Source: Psychrobacter cibarius
GTDB lineage: Bacteria; Pseudomonadota; Gammaproteobacteria; Pseudomonadales; Moraxellaceae
Length of the DNA stretch: 64,000 nt
Reading direction: 5' to 3'
Assembly: GCF_016107535.1 (NCBI RefSeq)
Contig: NZ_JABASQ010000009.1
Location: 1 to 64,000 of the forward strand
In this document: piece after piece, positions 59,011 to 64,000 of the stretch
Layout of the letters: the number at the start of each line of letters is the position of its first letter
Numbering within the stretch: position 1 is the first letter of the stretch
Made by a program: the position numbers and the translations under genes
Notes under the pieces: generated by a model
Seen by the model: the letters and a program-made list of their open reading frames with translations, nothing else
Told to the model about the DNA's origin: nothing
The model's database searches: none

Positions 59011-60033
59011 ATGCTTAACAATGTCACTTCTATCGCAACCTCATTACGTCAACACTTGCCTTTTCATACCACGACAGACCAAGATATTGCCCCTTATTAT
59101 CATAATCATGTCGCGGCTATTACGGGTGCTGGCTCTGGTATGGGGCGCGAGCTGGCCATTCATTTGGCAAAGATGGGCTGCCATGTGGCGCTCTCTGATA
59201 TCAACGCGGCGCAACTGGCACAGACCAAAGAATTGCTCGTCGGTTATGACATCAAAGCGACCATGACAGTCCTTGATGTCTCAGACAATAAAGCCGTGGA
59301 AGCGTGGGCAGATAGCGTCATGGTAGACTATGGCAAAGTGAACTTCATCTTTAATAATGCAGGCGTGGCGCTATATTCGACCGTAGAAGGCAGTAGCATT
59401 AGCGAGCTTGAATGGGTCATGGACATCAATTTTTGGGGTGTGGTCTATGGCACCAAGGCATTCTTGCCATTGATTAAAAATAGTGTCAAACAAAGCGAAT
59501 CGACGAATGGCAGCAAAAAAAACAGATCGCGCCAATTTAACGAGCATGGTCACATCATTAATATCTCAAGCCTGTTTGGCTTGACCGCGCAGCCGTCACA
59601 ATCTGCGTATAACGCCAGTAAATTTGCTGTACGCGGCTTTACCGAAAGCTTGCGTCAAGAGCTAGATATTCAGCGCTGCGGTGTGTCAGCGACCTGCATC
59701 CATCCCGGCGGGATTAAAACCAATATTGCCAATAGTGCCCGTGGCAATGACAGTATCAATGACAGTATCAATGATATTGGCATGCGTACTGGCCCCAAAG
59801 CCATTCAGAGCTTTAATAAATTCCTGAAATTTGATGCAGGCCATGCCGCTTTGATTATTTTGCAGGCTGCCGCGACCAATCAACCGCGCTGTCTGATTGG
59901 CAATGATGCCAAAATAATCGACGCGGTACAGCGTGTCTTTCCAGCGACATACAGTCAAATATTGAACGATGTCCATACGCTCTCTCGTAAGCTCAAACCA
60001 CGCCGCCATAAAAAACCAAGCACGCCAAAATAA
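59011..60033 (+). CDS. Short-chain dehydrogenase/reductase
   Basis: A 340-residue SDR. It has the nucleotide-binding TGAGSGMG at 38-45, NNAGVALYS, the catalytic Ser in ISSLFGL and the YNASK motif with Tyr and Lys. It has an atypical 33-residue N-terminal leader and a basic C-terminus. A hydrophilic NDSINDSINDI stretch near residue 250 is coded by a 15-bp duplication GACAGTATCAATGAC-type (about 59750-59778). The substrate is unknown. An AAAGGAC ribosome binding site is present. Confidence 0.88.
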   Translation: MLNNVTSIATSLRQHLPFHTTTDQDIAPYYHNHVAAITGAGSGMGRELAIHLAKMGCHVALSDINAAQLAQTKELLVGYDIKATMTVLDVSDNKAVEAWADSVMVDYGKVNFIFNNAGVALYSTVEGSSISELEWVMDINFWGVVYGTKAFLPLIKNSVKQSESTNGSKKNRSRQFNEHGHIINISSLFGLTAQPSQSAYNASKFAVRGFTESLRQELDIQRCGVSATCIHPGGIKTNIANSARGNDSINDSINDIGMRTGPKAIQSFNKFLKFDAGHAALIILQAAATNQPRCLIGNDAKIIDAVQRVFPATYSQILNDVHTLSRKLKPRRHKKPSTPK

Positions 60034-60057
60034 TATATTCTAAAAGTATTTGCCCAC

Positions 60058-60098
60058 AAAAAAGCGCTTAAATATTGATAATATTTAAGCGCTTTTTT
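60058..60098 (+). terminator. Terminator downstream of the SDR gene
   Basis: AAAAAAGCGCTTAAATATT, loop GATA, and the complementary arm ending in TTTTTT: a perfect long stem. Confidence 0.93.
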
Positions 60099-60362
60099 GT
60101 GGGGAGTATTTCAACACTGTCTTTCAATATGGTTCTTCATACGGTATGAAATTGATTCATGTCCCTCTAAAGCCAAAACACTTTATCTATTTATATACTT
60201 TAATTATTTAATATTTGGTACAATTATGTTTCTAGCAACTTACAGATTGATGACTCATTCAGATTTTTTGCACAAAAATTAAGATTACTTCTGTCATTTT
60301 GACAGTTAAATTATCATAAAAATATATTATTACATATTATTTTTGATAATAAGGATATTCCA
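60099..60362. other. Intergenic region upstream of tsdA
   Basis: Together with the terminator just before it, this is 329 bp without a gene. The only clear structure is the palindrome listed separately; no promoter pair was convincing. Confidence 0.4.
60291..60305. promoter_or_regulatory. 15-bp perfect palindrome upstream of tsdA (putative operator)
   Basis: CTGTCA, TTT, TGACAG. Its centre lies 65 bp before the tsdA start. The symmetry suggests a dimeric regulator; I do not recognise the regulator. Confidence 0.45.
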
Positions 60363-61313
60363 ATGAAAATACTTTTAAAGGTCAAACCCTCTTCCTCCGT
60401 TTTACTGGCTGCTATCTTTGCTATTGGTGCGGTTAGCCTGTCAGGCTGTAGTGAATCAGATACCAAGGCTGTCGACCGTGTCGAAGAAGCTGAAGCATTA
60501 GCCCGTGTTAAGTCACTTGAGGCACGTGCCGCAGAAATTAAAGACGAGATGGCTGCAAATCCAAGCGCCAAACTGAGCGTTAGCATGCCAGATGAGTCCA
60601 CTATTCCAGATGATGAGTTCGGCGCAGCAGTACGTCGCGGCTTACAAATCGCCAATCATACTTATAAAGAAATGCCTGACAATGTCGGCAACCAGTTGAA
60701 TTGTACCAGCTGTCACTTGGGTAACGGCTCAGAGGCTTACGCAGCGCCTTGGAATGGCATGCCGGGTATTTATCCTATTTATCGTTCACGTGCTGGTCGC
60801 GTGAATTCAATACAAGAGCGCATCAATGGCTGTTTTGAACGCTCAATGAATGGCAAAGCACTTGAGCTAGGTTCAGATGATATGAATGCGATGGTGTCTT
60901 ATATGAGCTGGCTATCACAGGGCTTGCCTTATGGCGTCTCGCCTGAAGGTCGCGGTTTTGTTAAGGTAGACAAAACTTTAGAGCCAAATACGGACAATGG
61001 TAAAAAGCTGTTTGCGGAGAAATGTAGTGTTTGCCATGGTGAAAATGGCGAAGGTCAATATAACGACGATGGCACTTATATCTATCCAGCAGTAGCCGGA
61101 GACAAGTCCTTCAACGATGGTGCAGGTATGGCGCGGACTTATACAGCAGCGGCCTTTATCAAAGGCAAAATGCCCTTTGGTCAAGGTAACTCGCTTAGTG
61201 ACCAAGAAGCGGTCGATATTGCCGCTTACTTTACCCATCTGCCGCGACCTATCAAAGCCAATAAAGACAAAGACTGGCCAAATGGTGATGCCCCTAAAGA
61301 TGTACGCCGCTAG
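60363..61313 (+). CDS. tsdA: Thiosulfate dehydrogenase (diheme cytochrome c), TsdA type
   Basis: TsdA interconverts thiosulfate and tetrathionate in the periplasm. Two c-type heme sites are present, CTSCH (114-118) and CSVCH (221-225). Cys157 in QERINGCFERSMNGKAL is the Cys that ligates heme 1 in TsdA, and Lys269-Met270 in KGKMPFGQ match the Lys/Met that ligate heme 2. The N-terminus ends LSGC with Cys29, a lipobox, so this copy is probably membrane-anchored, followed by an Ala/Glu-rich helix (34-65). AAGGATATT precedes the ATG. It is a single gene with no partner cytochrome. Confidence 0.92.
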   Translation: MKILLKVKPSSSVLLAAIFAIGAVSLSGCSESDTKAVDRVEEAEALARVKSLEARAAEIKDEMAANPSAKLSVSMPDESTIPDDEFGAAVRRGLQIANHTYKEMPDNVGNQLNCTSCHLGNGSEAYAAPWNGMPGIYPIYRSRAGRVNSIQERINGCFERSMNGKALELGSDDMNAMVSYMSWLSQGLPYGVSPEGRGFVKVDKTLEPNTDNGKKLFAEKCSVCHGENGEGQYNDDGTYIYPAVAGDKSFNDGAGMARTYTAAAFIKGKMPFGQGNSLSDQEAVDIAAYFTHLPRPIKANKDKDWPNGDAPKDVRR

Positions 61314-61340
61314 TTTTAAGCACCTTTAAAAGTTACCATA

Positions 61341-61377
61341 AAAAAGCCCAATTACTTAAATAGCTGGGCTTTTTTAT
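61341..61377. terminator. Bidirectional terminator after tsdA
   Basis: A-run, AGCCCA, a 14-base loop, TGGGCT, T-run between convergent genes. Confidence 0.85.
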
Positions 61378-61416
61378 TATTGATAGTTAGGACAATTTGC
61401 GTCCTTTATCTTTAAT

Positions 61417-62511
61417 TTAAGGCAATTTCATATCACCATCAACCAGCCAGCCCACGCGGCGCATCACATGAGCGACCACCCCTGCAATTAGGGCAGGTAA
61501 TACAAACATCAACAGGATAATCGCTGTCCATAATTGACCCGTACTCATGATGTCTTGTGACGCCTCAATCACTCCAAATACACCGACCAATCCGGCGGTA
61601 CCCATACCCGCACCCGTTGCCGTACATGCCAGTCCAAAGCCTACTGTCGCAATAGGACCAACGATGGCACTGGCAATCACAGCAGGCAATAACACCAGCG
61701 GCTTTTTTAACACATTAGGAATCTGTAGCATACTGGTGCCCAGACCTTGAGATATTACGCCACTGACGCCGTTGTCTTTAAAGCTTGCAACGGCAAAGCC
61801 AATCATGTGTGCCGCACAGCCTACCACTGCTGCCCCGCCTGCTACGCCACCAAGCCCAATTGCGATACAAATAGCAGCGCTGGACGTTGGCAATGTCAAT
61901 AAAATACCCACCACCACTGCAATCACAATACCCATTAACAGAGGCTGTAACTCAGTGGCCGCTTGAATACCTTGACCAATGGCAGCGACCGCAGCGACGA
62001 TAGGTGGGTTCAATAGTGCGCAAACTGCTAATGCTACCGCGCATACCAATAAAGGAACCAGTAGAATATCAAGCTTGGTTTTGCCAGCGACCCAAGTACC
62101 AGCACGATAAGCAAATACTGAGGTCAAATACGCCCCTATCGGATTACCCGGTAACGCAGAAAAGGTCGCAGGTCCGCCTACTTGGGGCGTAAATAACGTC
62201 CCTGCCATTAATGCTTCAGAGTGTGCGCCAAGCATACCCGCCACCAAGCAGCTGAGCATGACGAGCGTCGGTGCTTTAAGGTAATAGGCGATACCTACTC
62301 CGATACCCGCACCCATTAGTACTGAGGCAAGCTTGCCCACCGCAACCAATGCAGGCAAATCTAACCAGCCACCGATTTGCGAGATGATTAGACCAGCAAT
62401 CAATGTGACAAATAGCCCTAAAGCCATGCCAGTAAACGCATCAATAAAATACTTTTGGAAAAATGCTTTAATGAAGCCAGTAGGCGGTGTTGCTAAATGA
62501 GAGACTGTCAT
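61417..62511 (-). CDS. EIIC-like polytopic membrane protein (PTS_EIIC_2 family)
   Basis: A 364-residue protein with eight to ten predicted membrane helices and strong Gly/Ala-rich segments (for example GLGGVAGGAAVVGCAAHMIG and IVGPIATVGFGLACTATGAGMG), resembling the PTS_EIIC_2 membrane family. No EIIA, EIIB, HPr or EI gene is in the window, so a sugar-PTS role is doubtful; the substrate is unknown. I chose ATG 62511 (MTVSHLATPP); the upstream in-frame start at 62601 would add an unusual hydrophobic leader. It stands alone between two terminators. Confidence 0.8.
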   Translation of the reverse strand: MTVSHLATPPTGFIKAFFQKYFIDAFTGMALGLFVTLIAGLIISQIGGWLDLPALVAVGKLASVLMGAGIGVGIAYYLKAPTLVMLSCLVAGMLGAHSEALMAGTLFTPQVGGPATFSALPGNPIGAYLTSVFAYRAGTWVAGKTKLDILLVPLLVCAVALAVCALLNPPIVAAVAAIGQGIQAATELQPLLMGIVIAVVVGILLTLPTSSAAICIAIGLGGVAGGAAVVGCAAHMIGFAVASFKDNGVSGVISQGLGTSMLQIPNVLKKPLVLLPAVIASAIVGPIATVGFGLACTATGAGMGTAGLVGVFGVIEASQDIMSTGQLWTAIILLMFVLPALIAGVVAHVMRRVGWLVDGDMKLP

Positions 62512-62587
62512 AGCCACGCTCTTTATGAAATTTTTGATGAGAGATAATAAACCAACAGAAAAAATAACTTTGCTAAAAATTAGAGAT

Positions 62588-62617
62588 AAAAAAAACGTCA
62601 TTGCGACGCTTTTTTTA
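62588..62617 (-). terminator. Terminator downstream of the SPOR gene
   Basis: On the minus strand A-run, GCGTC, loop GCAAT, GACG, T-run. The stem is short and slightly imperfect. Confidence 0.75.
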
Positions 62618-62657
62618 TTATTAATAAAGAACTAAAACTGCTATCAAATAGCGCAAC

Positions 62658-63473
62658 TTAACGACGCTGTTCAACGATGATGGAATCAATACCATTATTT
62701 TGTAAGCGCTGCTGAGCAGTGGTTACTGCTTGGCGATTATTCATCGGGCGAGAAATAACCTGATAAATTGGCAAACCATTACCCGTTGTATTCTTAACCA
62801 CTCTAGCATCTACACCTGCCATCAACACTTGAGCACGGCGGCGATCTGCTTCATCCGCATCGCCGAAGCTGTTGATCTGCAAAATATAAGTTGCCGCAGG
62901 TTTTGCAGCCTGAACGCTAGCAGTACCTGCGCCTGCATTATTGGTAGACGTATTATTGCTACTAGCAGGCGTCGATCCATCATAGGTCGCATCTTCTTCA
63001 ACGATCACAATGTCATCGCCGCTATTACTGGTAGCAGCGTTATTTCCACGACTGGGCGCAATGACCGTGTTTTCAGAGATACCAAAGTTACCAGTATCAT
63101 CATTGCGACTGGCTGAACCATCTTCAGGTTGAGTCACCACGACATCAGGCTCAAAGGCACTGATATCCCCTATGCGGTCATTGCCTGTATCAGCAATATC
63201 TTCATCAGGAATAGTCGCCATCTCTTGATTGGGCAAAATATCATAGAACTCATAATCACCATTATCAGTATCAGTGTCGACACGTGGCTGTACCTGACGA
63301 TCAGGATCATTACCAGCGGTGCTGTCAGCAGGACTGAAATCAAATAATGGTGACAAGTATATAAACACCCCTATCATAAGGGTCAATACCGCCCCGACAA
63401 ACATCCACAATAAGCCTGATACGCTACTTGTTTTGCGTTTTTCAGTCGCACCTTTAGGTTTTTTGGCTAGCAT
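62658..63473 (-). CDS. SPOR-domain membrane protein
   Basis: A 271-residue bitopic protein: short basic cytoplasmic start, one helix at about 20-42, an Asp/Asn/Ser-rich linker and a C-terminal SPOR domain (about 194-271, YILQINSFGDADEADRRR to IIVEQRR). SPOR domains bind glycan strands lacking stem peptides, often at the septum. It is downstream of argS, an arrangement also seen in related genera; FtsN itself is a possible but unproven identity. Confidence 0.88.
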   Translation of the reverse strand: MLAKKPKGATEKRKTSSVSGLLWMFVGAVLTLMIGVFIYLSPLFDFSPADSTAGNDPDRQVQPRVDTDTDNGDYEFYDILPNQEMATIPDEDIADTGNDRIGDISAFEPDVVVTQPEDGSASRNDDTGNFGISENTVIAPSRGNNAATSNSGDDIVIVEEDATYDGSTPASSNNTSTNNAGAGTASVQAAKPAATYILQINSFGDADEADRRRAQVLMAGVDARVVKNTTGNGLPIYQVISRPMNNRQAVTTAQQRLQNNGIDSIIVEQRR

Positions 63474-63575
63474 GGATCTGGTTCTCCCTACTGAATCTAA
63501 CTATCATCAAATTATGGCTGGCAGTCATCTATACTCATACTACATGTTAGAAAGTTACTATATAGTAGAAAAAAA

Positions 63576-64000
63576 CTACATGCTAGATGGTGCCGACAAC
63601 CCTAACAAACTAAGACCATTGGCCAATACTTGACGTACGGCTTTAGACAAACGCAAACGGGCTTGCATTAAATCCATCTCATCCGAGCTTGGTGTCTCAC
63701 CTGAGGTCAAACTCACTGGCAAAATGCGATTGCTGTCATACCAACCATGAAATAGCGCTGCCAACTCTTTAAGGTAGTTGGTCAAGACATGTGGCTCATA
63801 GCCCGTCGCGGCGCGTAATAATGTCGCTGGATATCCTGTTAATAATTTAATCAGCTCATCTTCGTTAGGCGCGCTAAGTAAGTTTTGATGCTCTAAACCA
63901 ATCGCATCGTCTACCACAAGACTACTGTTTTGTAGCTTTTCTAATACTCGGCAAACACGAGCATGCGCGTATTGAATGTAATACACTTGATTGTCTTTGC
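63576..64000 (-). CDS. argS: Arginyl-tRNA synthetase, C-terminal part (partial)
   Basis: The reading frame enters from the right edge and ends at 63576. The YYIQYAHARVCRVLEK segment and the late QARLRLSKAVRQVLANGLSLLGL helices are the tRNA-anticodon-binding domain of class I ArgRS. Only about 140 residues of a roughly 600-residue enzyme are in the window. The first in-frame GTG at 63986 is not the true start because the frame stays open upstream. Confidence 0.93.
   Translation of the reverse strand, partial: KDNQVYYIQYAHARVCRVLEKLQNSSLVVDDAIGLEHQNLLSAPNEDELIKLLTGYPATLLRAATGYEPHVLTNYLKELAALFHGWYDSNRILPVSLTSGETPSSDEMDLMQARLRLSKAVRQVLANGLSLLGLSAPSSM

Noticed and set aside
62730..63116. 128-codon open frame opposite the SPOR gene
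   Set aside because: It is the complement of the low-complexity linker and SPOR domain, rich in Ile/Arg/Ser, with no start signal.

Overview
The window looks like a chromosomal segment of a Psychrobacter-type bacterium (Gammaproteobacteria, Moraxellaceae). This rests on recognisable protein families and gene order: the str operon, ibaG-murA-hisG-hisD-hisC, dolP/yraN/rsmI, tig-clpP-clpX, a TsdA-type cytochrome and a type B ribosomal protein L31. Gene density is high, intergenic DNA is visibly AT-rich, and many convergent pairs share an A-run/stem/T-run terminator. I saw no rRNA, tRNA, CRISPR array, prophage or intact transposase gene. The genus call is from protein resemblance only; no database was searched.

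Layout. 1-3.9 kb: the str operon on the minus strand (rpsL, rpsG, fusA, start of tuf) behind a near-consensus sigma-70 promoter. 4.2-8.9 kb: an EcsC-family protein, then fabB-pabB. 9-14.3 kb: a minus-strand cluster ibaG, murA, hisG, hisD, hisC. 14.4-21.7 kb: an esterase, dolP, yraN, rsmI, a PfkB sugar/nucleoside kinase, metY and nfuA. 22.2-27.2 kb: a small membrane protein, an alpha/beta hydrolase, and a nicotinamide salvage pair (NMN adenylyltransferase/Nudix plus nicotinamide phosphoribosyltransferase) closely followed by an SGNH hydrolase. 27.3-35.6 kb: rpmE2, yceI, a FemAB-like transferase, a COG4315 lipoprotein, an FAD oxidoreductase, a LOG protein, a hydrolase and an ExoX-like exonuclease. 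35.8-42.3 kb: an M23 peptidase, phoBR with a Pho box, dtd, psd, a small inverted-repeat element, a DUF1287 protein, an HD hydrolase and an isochorismatase-like hydrolase. 42.5-48.9 kb: a tandem pair of related membrane proteins, one carrying a rhomboid domain without catalytic residues, then fadA and fadB. 49.7-58.8 kb: ispA, a DUF72 protein, an orphan coiled-coil membrane protein, sodB, rdgB, tig, clpP, clpX. 59-64 kb: an SDR, the thiosulfate dehydrogenase tsdA, an orphan EIIC-like membrane protein, a SPOR protein and the 3' part of argS.

Most of the window is housekeeping: translation, fatty-acid synthesis and beta-oxidation, histidine, folate, peptidoglycan precursor and isoprenoid synthesis, proteolysis and phosphate control. 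The most unusual item is the 42.5-45.2 kb pair: a predicted inactive rhomboid (catalytic Ser and His replaced by Trp and Tyr) fused to a membrane/extracytoplasmic module, next to a paralogue consisting of that module alone. Other points are a PhoR without membrane segments beside a clean Pho box, a MITE-like element at 40.0 kb, a lipoprotein-type TsdA with a perfect palindrome upstream, and repeated short tandem duplications (13-18 bp units) both between genes and, as hydrophilic inserts, inside genes.
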